Notes under the pieces: model-generated
What the model saw: only the letters and a program-made list of their open reading frames with translations
Databases searched by the model: none
What the model was told of the DNA's origin: nothing
Program-made: the position numbers and the translations under genes
In this document: in pieces, positions 11,786 to 23,649 of the stretch
How positions within the stretch are numbered: the first letter of the stretch is position 1
How the letters are laid out: each line of letters starts with the position of its first letter
NCBI GenBank assembly: GCA_021442155.1
Contig: CM038215.1
Span: 1,140,976-1,204,975 of the forward strand
Origin: Cymbidium sinense
Taxonomy: Eukaryota; Streptophyta; Magnoliopsida; Asparagales; Orchidaceae
Length of the DNA: 64,000 nucleotides
Reading direction: 5' to 3'

Positions 11786-12269
11786 GAATTGGCAGAACCT
11801 TGATGGCAGGAACATCACCGTCAACCAGGCTCAGTCTAGATCTTGCGGTGGAGGCAAAGGCAGAGGCGGCAATTATCACAGTGGTGGGGATCTATAGGTG
11901 TCGGTGGATATGGAGGTGGTGGTCAGAGCAGTGGTTGGTATGGAGGTGGGACGAGCGATGAATGTTACAGTAATGGTGGTGGCAGAGTGAGAGATCAGGG
12001 ATATGATGGTGGATCCCGCTACTCGAGAGGCCGGGCTAGTTTTGATGGGAACTAAAGAAACTAAAAAATAACTAATTCGATCTGTTGCTTATGGAACTGT
12101 GTCTTTACAGTAGAGACAACTCTAGTTATCTAGGGTTTTTAATTTGCTCCATGCATGCTATTTTATTATCAATGTCATTGCTTGTGTCTTAGAAAACTTG
12201 GTGTGTTACTTGGTTGATGAATTTGGAAAGAAGAAATGTTGAATCTGAATTTGTTCACTATTAAAAAAT
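11786..12269 (+). pseudogene. G3: GR-RBP retropseudogene
   Basis: Begins directly after LN3 and CCCTAA. It reads LDGRNITVNQAQSRSCGGG, then GGYGGGGQSSGWYGGG, YDGGSRYSRGRASFDGN and a stop where Trp is expected (TAA). A frame of 70 codons (11843-12055) covers the Gly-rich tail in one piece but lacks the RRM part. The 3' UTR keeps ACTTGGTGTGTTACTTGG near 12198 and a terminal A tract near 12263. Confidence 0.85.
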
Positions 12270-12479
12270 AACAAAAATCCAAAGCCTTAAACTAAAATGT
12301 GAGCCTACCCTAAACCCTAAACCCTAAACCTAAACACTAAACCCTAAAACCCTAAACCATAAACCATAAACCCTAAAACCTAAATCGTAAACCCTAAACC
12401 AAAACCAAAAAGAAAACCCTAAATCCTAAACCCTAAACACTAAACTAACTTTAAATTGTAAGCCCTAAAAAAGGTAGAA
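12270..12479. repeat. CCCTAAA block
   Basis: Degenerate 7-mers with CCATAAA and CCGTAAA-like variants. Confidence 0.8.
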
Positions 12480-13287
12480 ACCTAAACAAAACTAAATAAA
12501 ACCTAAAATTAATATAAAAAATAGCCTACTCCAAAATAAAAAAATAAAAGAAAATAAGATAAAAACAAAAACTAAAACCTAAACCTAAACCTAAAAAGAA
12601 AATAAAATAAAAAATAAAAACTAAACTAAAATAAAGAAATAAAAACCTAAACTAAACTTAAAAAATGAAAAACCTAAACAAAATAAAAACTAAACTAAAA
12701 ATAGAAATAAAATGAACTAAAATAAAATAAAATTAAAAAATAAAACCTAAATAAAATAAACCTATAAATAAAACCTAAAATAAATAAAGAAAACCTAAAA
12801 TCCTAAAGAAAAACTTAAACCTAAAATAAAATAAAAAAACTTAAACCTAAACTAAATTAAACTAAACTAAATAAATAAAACCTAAACCTAAACCTAAAAT
12901 AAACTAAACCTACACTTTAACCTAAATTAAATAAAAGAAAAATACTAAAAATAAAACTAAACCTAAACTAAAAAATAATACCTAAAAATAAACTTAAAAT
13001 AAAAACCTAAAACCTAAACCTAAAAAGTAAAAAAATCTAAACCTAAACCTAAAAATAAAAAATAAAACCTGAACCTAAAATTAAAAAAAAATAAAACTAA
13101 ACTAAAAAATGAACTTTAACCTAAATTCTAACTTAAAAAGTAAACTAAAATAAAAAACATAAACTAAAATAAATAAAGTAAACTAAATAAAAATAAAAAT
13201 AAAAGTAAATAAAAATAAAAAATAAAATAAACGAAAATAAATATAAAATAAACTAAATAATGCTAAACCTACCATTTTACTTATTTT
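12480..13287. repeat. A-rich block AB3 with anchor
   Basis: Near full-length block, about 0.8 kb. The anchor at 13268-13287 reads CCTACCATTTTACTTATTTT. Confidence 0.8.
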
Positions 13288-13615
13288 TTTAAAAAAAAAA
13301 CCATAACCCTAAACTCTAAACCCTAAACCCTAAATCTACAACCCTAATCCTACAACCCTAAACCCTAAAAGCCTAAACCCTAAAACCTTAAACCAAATAC
13401 TTAAAACCCTAAACTTAACCCTAAAACACTAAATCACCGTGACTCTGGTTAAGAAGATAAAACCAAACCCTAAACTAAAACCTAAACCTCTAAACAAACC
13501 ACTAAACCAGACCTTAAAAACTCTAAACACAAAACATTAAACCCAAAACCCAAAACCCTAAACCCAAAAACCATAAACCATAATCTTTAAACCCTAAACC
13601 CTAAAACCTAAACCT
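13288..13615. repeat. degenerate CCCTAAA block
   Basis: More diverged than most. It includes a short non-repeat piece, TCACCGTGACTCTGG, near 13435 that I cannot place. Confidence 0.7.
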
Positions 13616-14331
13616 ACATAAGAAAATAAAATAAAATAAAATAAAAACCTAAACTAAAACCTAAACTTAAACCTAAACCTAAACCAAAAAATAAAATAAA
13701 ATGGATAATAAAAACTAAACAAAAATAAAATAAATAAAAACCTAAACTAAACAAAAAAATAAAATAAAATTAAAAATAAAAAATATAAATAAAATAAAAA
13801 CTAAACATAAAATAAAAATTAAATAAATTTAAGATCAAAAAATAAAAACTAAATAAAAACCTGAACTTAAAAAATAAACCTAAAAATAAATAGAAAATAA
13901 CACATAAAACCGAAACTAAAAAAAACCTAAACATAAAATAAAAATAAAATATACAAAATAAAATAAACCTAAACGTAAACTAAAATAAAATAAAGTAAAA
14001 TAAATAAAATGTAAACCTATACATAAAATAAACTAAACCTAAAACTAAATCTAAACTAAATAAAATAAAATAAACTAAAAATAAACCTAAGCCTAAACTA
14101 GAAATTAAAAAATAAAAACCTAAACCTAAACCTAAACCTAAAAATAAAATAAAGTAAAAAATAAACCTAAACCTAAACTTCAACGTAAGTAATAAACTAA
14201 ACTAAAATAAAACTTAAACTAAAATAAACAAACCTAATATAAATAAAGTAAATTAAATAAAAATAAAAATAATCTTAAATAAAAATAAAAAATAAACTAA
14301 ATAAACTAAAACCTACCAGTTGACTTAATTT
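13616..14331. repeat. A-rich block AB4 with anchor
   Basis: Full block; anchor at 14312-14331, CCTACCAGTTGACTTAATTT. First member of an AB plus truncated-AB pair that recurs at 28.9 and 30.1 kb. Confidence 0.8.
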
Positions 14332-14339
14332 TTTTTTAA

Positions 14340-14683
14340 AAAATCTTAAACCATTAACTAAAAAATAAAAACCTAAAATAAACCTAAAATAAAAATCTAA
14401 AACCAAAACCTCAAAAAATAAAATAAAAACCTAAACCTAAACAAAAAAATAAAAAATAAAACATAAACCTAAAAATAAAATAAAAATAAAACTATACTAA
14501 AAAATAAACTTTAACCTAAACCTAAACCTAAAAAATAAACTAAAATAAAAAACCTAAACTAAAATAAATAAACTAAACTAAATAAAAATAAAAATAAATC
14601 TAAATAAAAATACAAAATTATAATAAACTAAACTAATAAAAAAATAAACTCAATAAACATAAACCTACTAGTTTACTTAATTT
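14340..14683. repeat. truncated A-rich block AB5 with anchor
   Basis: Only the 3' half of the block, joined directly after the AB4 anchor through TTAAACCATTAACTAAAAAA. The anchor is at 14664-14683, CCTACTAGTTTACTTAATTT. Confidence 0.78.
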
Positions 14684-14975
14684 AAAAAAAAATTAAAAAA
14701 AATTAAAAAACCCATGTACTTAAACCCAAAAAACCCTAAACCCTAAAACCCTAAATCCTAAACTCTAAAGCTTAAATCATTAAAACCCTAAACCCTAAAC
14801 CTGAATGCCTAAACTCTAATCCTCAACTCTTAAAAATGCGAAACCCAGGCGAGCATAAACCACCCTAAACTAAAACCAAAACCCTAAACCTAAACCTACC
14901 CTAAACCCTAAAACACTAAAAACTTACCCTAGGCTAAACCCTACCATAAACCTTAAAGCTGAATCCTTAAAACCT
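14684..14975. repeat. degenerate CCCTAAA block
   Basis: Diverged 7-mers, with a GC-richer patch AACCCAGGCGAGCATAAACC near 14843. Confidence 0.7.
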
Positions 14976-15770
14976 GAACCTAAATAAAAAAATAAAATAA
15001 AATAAACTAAAAACCTAAGCTAAAACCTAAACCTAAACTTAAATGTAAACCTAAACCTAAAACTAAAAATAAAAGTAAATAAAAAATGAAAACTAAACTA
15101 AAATAAAATGAATAAAAACATAATCTAAACAAAAAAATAAAATAAACCTAAATAAAATAAAAATTAAACCTAAAATACAAATAACATAAACTTAAGATAA
15201 AATAAAATAAAAACTAAATAAAAACCTCAACTGAAAAACAAACCTAAAATTTATTAAAAAATAACTACTAAATCTTAAACTAAAAAAAACCTAAACGTAA
15301 AATAAAAAATAAAATAAATAATCTAAAATAAACCTAAACCTAAACTAAAATAAACTAAATTAAAATAATTAAAATCTAAACCTAAAATAAACTTTACCTA
15401 AACCTAAACCTAAAATAAACTAAACCTAAACCTAAACCTAAACTAAAAATAAACCTTAGCCTAAACTAAAATATAAAATCTAAAAATAAACCTAAAATAA
15501 CAACCTAATTCCTAAACCTAAAAAAATAAAATAAAAACCTAAACCAAAGCCTAATTTACAAAATAAAACCTAAACCTAAAAATAAATAAAATAAAACTCA
15601 ACTAAAATAAACTTAAACCTAAATAAACTAAAATAAAACCAAACTAAATAAATAAACTTATATAAATAAACTATCCTAATAAACTAAAAATAAACCAAAA
15701 TAAAATAAAAATAAAATAAACTAATAAATAATAAATAAACTAAATATACCTATTGGTTTTTGCTTTTTAA
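14976..15770. repeat. A-rich block AB6 with divergent anchor
   Basis: Full block. Its anchor (15749-15770) has changed to CCTATTGGTTTTTGC followed by TTTTTAA. The same odd form occurs only in AB13, tying the two blocks together. Confidence 0.78.
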
Positions 15771-16111
15771 AACCCAAATGCTAAACTTTAAACCCTAAAC
15801 CCTACATGATCTAAACACTAAACCCTAAATCCTAAAGCTAATCCTACCTTCCTGGACCTACCATAAACCTAAACCCACAAAACCCTAAACTTTAAACCCT
15901 AAACCTTAAACCCTAAACCTTAACCCTAAATCCTAAACCTTAAAAGCATTAACCCTAAAACTCTAAACTCTAAACCCTAACCCTAAACCCTAAACCCTAA
16001 ACCATAAACCCCAAACCCTAATCCTAAATTTAAAATAATTAAATAAATTAATAAGAAACCTAAACCCTATAACCTAACAAATCCAAACCTAAACCTAAAC
16101 CTAAAGCCTAA
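15771..16111. repeat. CCCTAAA block and pre-GRP spacer
   Basis: 7-mers to 16020, then TTTAAAATAATTAAATAAAT and CCTAAA 6-mers up to G4. Confidence 0.82.
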
Positions 16112-16540
16112 GAATGGGCATAACCTTGATAGTAGGAACATCACCATCAACTAGGCTCAGTCTAGATCTGGAGGTGCTGGTGGATATGGAGGTGGTAGTT
16201 AGACTAGTGGTGATTATTGAGGTAGGAGGAGAGACGAAGGTTACAACCGTGGTTGTGGTGGAGGGAGAGATCAGGGATATGATGGTGGATCCCGCTACTC
16301 AAGAGGCTGGGGTGCTTTTGATGGGAACTGGAGAAATTAAAGAACGACCGATCCGATCTGCTGCTTAATGAACTATTTTCTTACAGTAGAGATGGTTCTA
16401 GTTATCTAGTGTTTTTGATTTACTCTATGCATGCTCATTTTTTATCTATTGTCGCTTATGTTTTAGAAAACTTGGTGTGTTACTTGGTTGATGAAATCAA
16501 AAAGAAGAAATATTGAAAATGAATTTGTTCTCTTTTAAAA
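16112..16540 (+). pseudogene. G4: GR-RBP retropseudogene with internal deletion
   Basis: Reads NGHNLDSRNITIN, then TAG in place of CAG (Gln). About 50 bases of the first Gly-rich part are missing, the join lying at AGATCTGG, which resembles both deletion ends in the longer copies. The tail reads YDGGSRYSRGWGAFDGNWRN and a normal stop at about 16338, with Trp intact. The 3' UTR ends at a TTTTAAAATAAAAT tract. Confidence 0.85.
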
Positions 16541-16680
16541 TAAAATAAAATAAAAAACCAAAAACCCTAAACCATAAATAAAAAGATAAACCTTAAACCT
16601 AAACCTAAACCTTAAACCCTAAACCTTAAAATTGTAAACCCTAAACCCTAACCCCTAAACCCTAAACCCTAAAAAGCTAA
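16541..16680. repeat. CCCTAAA block
   Basis: Degenerate 7-mers after the G4 tail. Confidence 0.8.
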
Positions 16681-17452
16681 AAACCTAAACAGAAACTAAA
16701 TAAAACCTTAAAATAAACAAAATAAATAAACCAAAAAAAAATAAAATAAAAAATAAAATAAAATAAAAACCTAAATTAAAACCTAAACCTAAACGTAAAA
16801 AGAATATAAATAAAAAATAAAAACAAAACTAAAATAAAATAAATAAAAACCTAAACTAAACTAGAAAAGAACAAACCTAAATAAAATAAAATACTATACC
16901 TAAAATAAAAATAAAATAAACCTAAAATAAAATAAAATAAAAGCAAAATAAAAAAATATATAAAAAACCTAATAATTAATAAGAAGTAAAACCTAAACCC
17001 TAAACTAATAAAAAACATAAACCTAAAAAAAATAAAATAAACCTAAACCTAAACTAAAATAAATTAAACTTAAATAAATAAAACCTAAACCTAAAATAAA
17101 CTAAACCTAAACCTAAACCTAAACTAAATAAAATAAAATAAACTAAAAATAAACCAAAACCTAAATTAAAAAATAAAACCTAAAAATAAACCAAAAATAA
17201 AAACCTAAAACCTGAGCTTCAAAAAATAAAATTAAAGCCTAAACTTAAACCTTTAAAGAATAAATAAAACTTAAACCTAAAAACTACAATAAAAATAAAA
17301 CTAAACTAAAAAATAAAGTAAATAATAAACCTAAACTAAAATAAATAAACCTAAAATAAACTAAATAAAAAAAAATTGAACTTAAATAAAAATAAAAAAT
17401 AAAATAAACCAAATAAGCTAAATAAACATAAACACACCGATTTACTTAATTT
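16681..17452. repeat. A-rich block AB7 with anchor
   Basis: Full block; the anchor at 17433-17452 reads CACACCGATTTACTTAATTT. Confidence 0.8.
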
Positions 17453-17871
17453 AAATAAATAAATTACAAAAACCAGAAACCCAAAATCCTAAACCCTAAA
17501 CCCTACACCAACCACCACAAACCCTAAACCCTAAAACCTGACACCACTAAACTAAACTAACTCTAAACCATAAGCTAGCCCTAAACCTTAAAAACCCTAA
17601 ACACTAAAGCCTAAACACTAAACTCTAAACCCTAAACCCTAATCCCTAATCCCTAAACCCAATCCCTAAACCCTAAAGCCTAAAGCCCTAAACCCTAAAC
17701 CCTAAACCCTAAACCCTAAACCTTAATCCTTAATCCCTAACCCTAAACCTTAAACCCTAAACCCTAAACCCTATATGCTAAACCTAAACCTAAAGAAACT
17801 AAATAAATAAAAAATGAACATAAACGCTAAAACCTAATAAACGATAACAAAAACCTAAACCTAAACACTAA
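17453..17871. repeat. CCCTAAA block and pre-GRP spacer
   Basis: 7-mers with many single changes, then AAAGAAACTAAATAAATAAA from 17793 and the approach to G5. Confidence 0.82.
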
Positions 17872-18334
17872 TAATGGGCGAAAGAGGAACATCGCGTCAA
17901 CTTGGCCAGTCTAGATGCGATGGAGGGAAAAGGTGGAGGCAGTTATTTTGTGGTGGTGGGGATTGAGGTCTTGATGGATTTGGAAGTGGTGGCCGGAGCA
18001 GTGGTGATTATGGAGGCAAGATGAGTGACGAAGGTTATAACCATAGTGGTCATGGAGGGATAGATTGGGGATATGATGGTAGATCCCATTGCTCAAGAGC
18101 TGGTGGTGGTTCTGATAGGAACTGGAGAAACTGAAGAATGACTGATCCAATCTGCTACTTATGGAACAATATCTTTACACTAGAGACAGTTCTAGCTATC
18201 TAGGATTTTGCTTTATGCGTGATCATTTTTCATCTATGTCATCACCTGTGTCTTAGAAAACTTGGTCTGTTACTTGGTTGGTGAAATTGAAAAGAAGAAA
18301 TGTTGAAAATAAATTTGTTCTCTGTTAAAAAAAA
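17872..18334 (+). pseudogene. G5: GR-RBP retropseudogene
   Basis: The RRM end is scrambled by a deletion (NGR then RNIAST), with the Gly-rich tail following. Diagnostic shared changes with G7 are GGGATAGATT/GGGACAGATC, CTCAAGAG instead of CTCGAGAG, and TCTGATAGGAACTGG instead of GATGGGAAC. Trp TGG is intact and the stop is TGA. The 3' UTR has lost part of the GGGTTTTTGATTTG stretch. Confidence 0.83.
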
Positions 18335-18640
18335 CCATAAACCCTAAACCATAAACTAAAACCTAAATTCTAAACTTAAAATCTAAACCCTAAATCCTAA
18401 ACCCTAAAAACCATAAACCATAAACACTAAACCTTAAATCCTAAACCCTAAACCTTAAGCCCTAAAACCCTAAACCATAAACCCTAAACCCTAAACCTTA
18501 AACCCTAAACCCTAAAATGCTAAACCCTAAACCCTAAACCCTAAAACCAACAACCCTAAACCCCAAATCCTAAACCCTAAATCCTGAAAACCCTAAACTC
18601 TAAATTTAAACCCTAAACCTTAAACCATAAACCCTAAATT
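18335..18640. repeat. CCCTAAA block
   Basis: About 40 degenerate 7-mers up to the 5' end of LN4. Confidence 0.85.
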
Positions 18641-18904
18641 TGGAAAACCCATCTCCCCCCTCTCGGCCGTGGCTCTCTGGGCGATTTCGTGTTCCCTTTC
18701 AATTTTCTTGCGGTTTGGCCACTCCTCGGCCTTCCTCGATCATATTTCTGGTTTATTGCTCTCGGTTTGGCCGCTCCTCGGCCTTCCCCAATCATATTTT
18801 TGGTTTATTGCTCTTAGTTTGGCTGCTCCTTGGCCTTCCCCAATCATATTTCTAGTTTATTGCTCTCAGTTTGGCCGCTTATGTGATTTTACCTCGATCT
18901 TATA
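18641..18904 (+). promoter_or_regulatory. LN4 5' UTR with 52-bp tandem repeats
   Basis: The only clearly GC-rich stretch near here. From 18711 to about 18880 the unit TTTGGCCGCTCCTCGGCC...GGTTTATTGCTCTC repeats every 52 bases, three full units and a partial fourth (unit starts 18711, 18763, 18815, 18867). Such monomer arrays act as promoters in some mammalian L1s; that role here is inference. LN6 has a different, unrepeated 5' UTR. Confidence 0.75.
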
Positions 18905-19730
18905 ATGGCAGAGGTGCCGTTTGTCGTGCAACTGAGCTCGACGAACTTGGAGGTGTCGGCTAAGCCTTCCGATCTATAAGGTATTTTGGATTCAACTACA
19001 TCCATTACTGCACCTGCTATTAAGTTCTTCAAGGATGCCTTATCCGGTAAGAGCACTTGCTCTAATGCTTTGGTTAACTTAATTTCTACTTCCTTCCGTG
19101 GAATGCCGGTTGTAATGTGCTCTAATCTTGATGTGGAAAAATTGGCAAAGCCCTTTGAATTTTCATTAGTTGGAAAATTTTCCTTATGTCACCCGACACT
19201 TGACAATATCCGATCCTTCTTTCATAGCTTAAAGCTTTCAAGAGTTTTCACTATCAGGTTGATCGATCCTAGGCATATCCTTATTCAGCTATCGAATGAT
19301 TTAGACTACTCAAGAGTCTTTGCTCATCGCTCATATTTTGTGTACAATTGTCAAATGAGGCTCTTGAAATGGTCACCTTTTTTTGATGTCAAAGAGGAAT
19401 CCCCTATTATTCCTTTATGGCTAGCCTTTCCAAACATGAGGATTCATTATGTTACCCATCAAGTCCTATTCGCTATTGGGAATCTCTTTGGTAGGCCCCT
19501 TCAAATTTATCAAGCTACAACCGTGAGATCTCGGCCATCAGTTGCACGTATCTTGGTTGAGACTGATATTACCAAAAAGTATCCAAAAGAAGTTTGGATC
19601 AGTTCAGAAAAATTTGGGTGTAATCAGAAAGGAATTTGAAAATTTCCCTCTTTTTTGCACACACTATAAGATCCATGGTCATGATCACTCTGAATGCTTT
19701 GTGTTACACCCTAATATTAAAAGAATAAAT
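18905..19730 (+). pseudogene. LN4 ORF1: DUF4283/zinc-knuckle RNA-binding protein
   Basis: ORF1p of plant LINEs is a nucleic-acid-binding protein that packages the element RNA. Start at ATG 18905 (MAEVPFVVQLSS). A TAA at 18977 interrupts the frame, which then stays open to 19639 (217 codons from the internal Met at 18986). The DUF4283 core is visible: FSLVGKFSLCHPTLDNIRSF, MRLLKWSPFFDVKEESP and PLWLAFPNMRIHYVTHQVL. A frameshift at about 19600-19640 separates the zinc knuckle, which reads FCTHYKIHGHDHSEC: the second cysteine is Tyr, so metal binding would be lost. A linker follows to roughly 20090. Confidence 0.88.
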
Positions 19731-20091
19731 TGTCAGATCCTAATCCTTCTCTAAGAAATGAAAAACCCAATAAGTTTGCTTTTGTGCCTAAAGCTACTCA
19801 AAATGGAACTCACCCTCCTACCCCTACTCCTTTACTATCTACTGATTTGCCTATTAGAGAACAATCTGAGCTTGGTAAAATAATGATATTGAGGTTTGTG
19901 AGGAAACTAATGATAACTTATTTAACATTACTTCTACTTGTAATAATTTTCCCTCACAAGACAATCCCTTGACTAATATGAATCATCATGGTGATTTGAA
20001 TGGAAATCTCAAGTTGGATCAAAATCTCAAAACTAATTCTGGAACTGTTCTGAAAAATGTTGTGGAAAATCTAACCCCTCTATCATTTCCT

Positions 20092-22993
20092 CTATTATGT
20101 GTCTTGAGGATAGGGATTGCTTGGTTTATCCTTCTTCAGATGAGGAAATTTTTAATATTCTTAATGGTATGAATGTTAATTCTATTGCAGGGTCGGATGG
20201 CAATTATACTTTATTCTTCCAAAAACCTTGGTTTATTATTAAATTTCATCTTGTTAATGTCATGAGGGATTTCTTTCTTTGGAACTCTAATCCTAAATAC
20301 TTCACTTCTACAAATATTATTTTTATTCTAAAGAAAGATAATCCTTACTTCTAGAATGATTTCAGACCTATTAGTCTTTGTACTTTCTTTAATAAATTGA
20401 TTTCTAAAATTCTTACTAGTAGGCTTGGTAAATTTCTTCCTAAGATTATTTCTGCTAATCGAACTAGTTTTGTAAATGGTAGGACTATCTCTGACAACGT
20501 CTTGCTTGCGCAAGAATTAATTCATGATTTAAATGTAAAAATTATAGGTGGCAATTTACTTTTCAAGATCGATATTACCAAAGCTTATGACAACATTTCT
20601 TGGAATTTTGTTAACATCATTCTCTATTTATTCGAATTCTCTATTAAATTTATCTCTTTGGTTAACAATATCATTTGTAATGTTTGGTTCTCTTTAGTTA
20701 TAAATGGTGAAAACTTTAACTTCTTTAAGTCTTCCCATGGTATTTGACAAGGTGATCCTCTTTCTCCTTCACTTTTTATTATTGCTATTGAATATTTGTC
20801 TTGTTGGCTTAATTTTTTATTTGGGAAGAATTATAGAAAGTATTTCAGGATTCTTGGTTATTTGGATATATCCCACTAAAGTTTTGCTGATGACTTGATT
20901 ATATTTTGTAATGGCTCATTACAATATGTTAAAAAATTGAACGTGTTTTCGAATAAGTTTGAAAAGGAAAGTGGCCTCTTGATTAGTGCTCAAAAAAGCT
21001 ATTTTATCTCCTCTATTTCTATTTTTGCTCATTGAATCAATAGAATAAAAGATATTACTGGATTTTCTCATCAATTTCTTCCTATCAAATATTTAGGTTC
21101 TCCTTTATACTGTGGTCCTAAGAGGTCTCACCTTTTTTATGAGGTTATCTAGAACATTCAGAATAAGTTTTCTACCCTTGAATTTCATTTTTTATCTTTT
21201 GGTGGTAGATTAATCATTATTAAAACTATTATTTACTCTCTTCCTTTTTATTTGCTACTTAATATTGTTCCTACTTCTCTTATTATTAAGCGGATTGAAA
21301 GGCTTTTTAATAAATTTTTTTGGGGCTCAAGTTTTTTGGCCAAAAGACTTCATTGACCCTCTTGGAATAACATGTGTGGTACTTTATTTGAAGATGATAT
21401 TGGCTGCAGGTCCTTGTTGGATTCCACTAATTGTTTTTCTTTTAAACTTTGGTGGAATTTTAGAAAGAATGTTAGTCTTTGGGCTAATTTTATGAATATA
21501 AAATACTACAAAGGTAAACATCCTTTAACTTGTAGCTATAAGCATGGTGACTCTATTAGTTGGAAATGCCTTTATGCTATTAAATGGAAAGTTGATTTGA
21601 TCATTTTTTGGGGTATTAATAGTGGATTCTCTTTCTTTTGGCAAGATAATTCGATAGGGGAATCCTCTATTGATTCTATGCTTAATACTCACTCTACTTC
21701 TTCTTTGAAAGTTAAGCATTTTATTTTAAATGGTGATTGGAATCATTCTCTTTTGTCTGACTTGATTCCTGATTTCATTTGTAATAATATCACCAAGATT
21801 CCTATTGATGGTATTATTTTTGATCAAGTTTTACAATCATTTCTAGTAATGGTGATTATTCCTTTAAAGATAATTGGCACCATATTAGAGATAATAAACC
21901 CTCTTTGCCTGTCTTTTTTAAGATTTGGAATAACATTATTCCTACCTCTTATTCTATTCTTGTTTGGAGGATTTTAAGGGGTTTTATTGCTGTTGATTCT
22001 TTACTTTTGGAGAAAGGTTTTTTATCTTCCATATAAATGTTTGTTTTTTTTTTCATACTGAGAATGTTAGCGATGTTTTTGTTAATGGTGCTATTGCCTC
22101 TAAAGTTTGGAATTTGTATGAGGACTTATTCAACATTAGTTCTTTTAATGGTAATTTTACCTTAATGTAGGTTCTTATCTCTTACTTTCTTAATACAGTC
22201 AAAAGGCATATCAAAATAGTTGTGGTTGTTACTTTGATTTGGTTCATTTGGTTTGATAGAAATGATGCAAAACATCATAATGTGCCTATGAATCATAAAA
22301 GGATTATTGATAAGACTAAAGAAAAAAAATTTCTTTACATAAGGCTGCGCTTCTTAATGGTACTAATTTTAGAGGTAGCAACTTTGTTGCTTCTAAATTG
22401 GGTATTAAGTTTCCTTATTGTGACATGCCTCCTTCTTATAAAATCATTTACTGGATTAAGCCTCTTAAAATTAACACTGATGGCTTTATTGCACTTAACA
22501 AAACTGGCTGTGGTGGTATTTTTTGTAATAATCTTGGGAGTATTATCTTGGCTTTTGCACTTGACAAATCTTGCTATGGTGGTATTTTTCATAATAATCT
22601 TGGGATTATTATCTTGCTTTCTGCACTCCTCTCTCTACTACTTCTATTATTATGGCTGAACTAATGATTGTTTATCAAGCTTGTAAGCTTTGTTTTGAGA
22701 AGAATTTTCTTTCCATTTAGTTAGAATTTGATGTTGAGATGGTTGTTACTATGATAAATCAGAAGGGTAATGTTCAATTTTTCTACTTAGGAATATTAAA
22801 GCTATTATTTTTAAATTGTCTTTTAAGATGACTCATATTTTGAGAGAAGGTAATGCTAGTGCTGATTTTTTTTCCTGGCTTGGGGAGTAATGTTTTTTAT
22901 TTTACTTTATTTTCCAATGATAATATTCCAAAGCAATAAAGAGGCTTTTCCAACTTAGATAAAGCTGGTTTGCCTTATGTTAGATTTACTTAA
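20092..22993 (+). pseudogene. LN4 ORF2 remnant: RT, zf-RVT, RNase H
   Basis: Starts in the RT N-terminal region (EEIFNILNGMN, then GSDGNYTLFFQ) immediately after ORF1 linker sequence, without endonuclease. DFRPISLC near 20360, NRTSFVNGRTISDNVLL near 20460, KIDITKAYDNISW near 20565, then TGA in place of an Arg codon before QGDPLSPSLF near 20747. The catalytic FADD box (20883-20894) is intact but preceded by TAA. zf-RVT-like remains lie at about 21960-22110, then WFIWFDRNDAKHH near 22240. RNase H begins with KINTDGFIALN near 22468 and carries a 66-base in-frame duplication (22507 and 22573). The C-terminus reads NLDKAGLPYVRFT at 22993. Confidence 0.88.
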
Positions 22994-23558
22994 ATTCATT
23001 TTCTCCTTCTATGATGGTGGTTGCTATCCATTGTTCTTGGCTGACTTTGCTGCTTGGTCTAGTGCATTTCTATGAGGTTTGTTAGCAATGATGGTTGAGA
23101 TGTTCCTTTTTCCTCTTTGGTTGGTAGCCTTTTTTTTGTGATTGTAACCCTTCTTCTAGAGGTTTGGTTGCTCACAAAATTTGGTTGCCCCCCTTTTTCT
23201 ATACTTATGCCTGAACCTTTCTTTCACTCTTCATCCCTTCCTTTTTTTTCTTCCTTGACCTTTCTCTTGCTTTGCTTTCTGCAGGTCTTTCTTCTTTTAG
23301 GTGGTTGTGGCTTCTACAACTCTCCCTCTCCTACTATTCTATTTATGGTCATTGGCTATTTCTTTTTTCTTTAGTTTTGTTGCTCCTTTTCTTAGGTTTT
23401 ATTTTCTTTCTTGCTTCTTGTTGTAATAGTTTGGGGAATTTTCTCTCTAGGTTGATTGTAGCTCTTGGAGGATTAGTTTTGAGGATTTTCCCCGCTTAAG
23501 GACTTTTGAACTCCTTCGTGGCAATGAAATTTCCCCCCACTATGGGTTTTATCAAAAA
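22994..23558 (+). other. LN4 3' UTR, short form
   Basis: Only about 0.57 kb, against 2 kb in LN1 and nearly 4 kb in LN5. The conserved module lies at about 23088-23222. Stem-loop: GGGGAA-TT-TTCTC (23433-23445) with GAGGA-TT-TTCCCC (23481-23493). The poly(A) signal is AATGAA at about 23525 where the other copies have AATAAA. Confidence 0.82.
23433..23493 (+). promoter_or_regulatory. LN4 3' stem-loop
   Basis: The same architecture as LN3, but the base of the stem is GGGGAA/TTCCCC instead of GGGGAT/ATCCCC: a paired change. The upper arm TTCTC/GAGGA includes one U-G pair. Confidence 0.7.
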
Positions 23559-23649
23559 ATAAATAATTAATTAAATAAATCCTAAACCCTAAACCCCAAA
23601 CCTAAACCCTAAACCCGAAACATTAAACTAACCCTAAACCCTAAACCCT
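23559..23649. repeat. CCCTAAA block
   Basis: An AATTAATTAAAT piece followed by about nine 7-mers. Confidence 0.8.

Larger units (their letters stand above)
18641..23558 (+). mobile_element. LN4: LINE with both ends but no endonuclease
   Basis: The best-preserved copy at its ends: GC-rich 5' UTR, ORF1, RT, zf-RVT, RNase H, 3' UTR, stem-loop, A-rich tail. The region between the ORF1 linker and the RT start (about 20090) lacks the whole endonuclease, so the copy carries an internal deletion. Confidence 0.9.

Noticed and set aside
13980..14183. Minus-strand Phe/Leu/Gly-rich frame in an A-rich block
   Set aside because: Direct translation of TTTAGG and TTTTA repeats.
19500..23558. LN4 as an active LINE
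   Set aside because: The endonuclease is missing, the ORF1 knuckle lost a cysteine, and several in-frame stops break RT.
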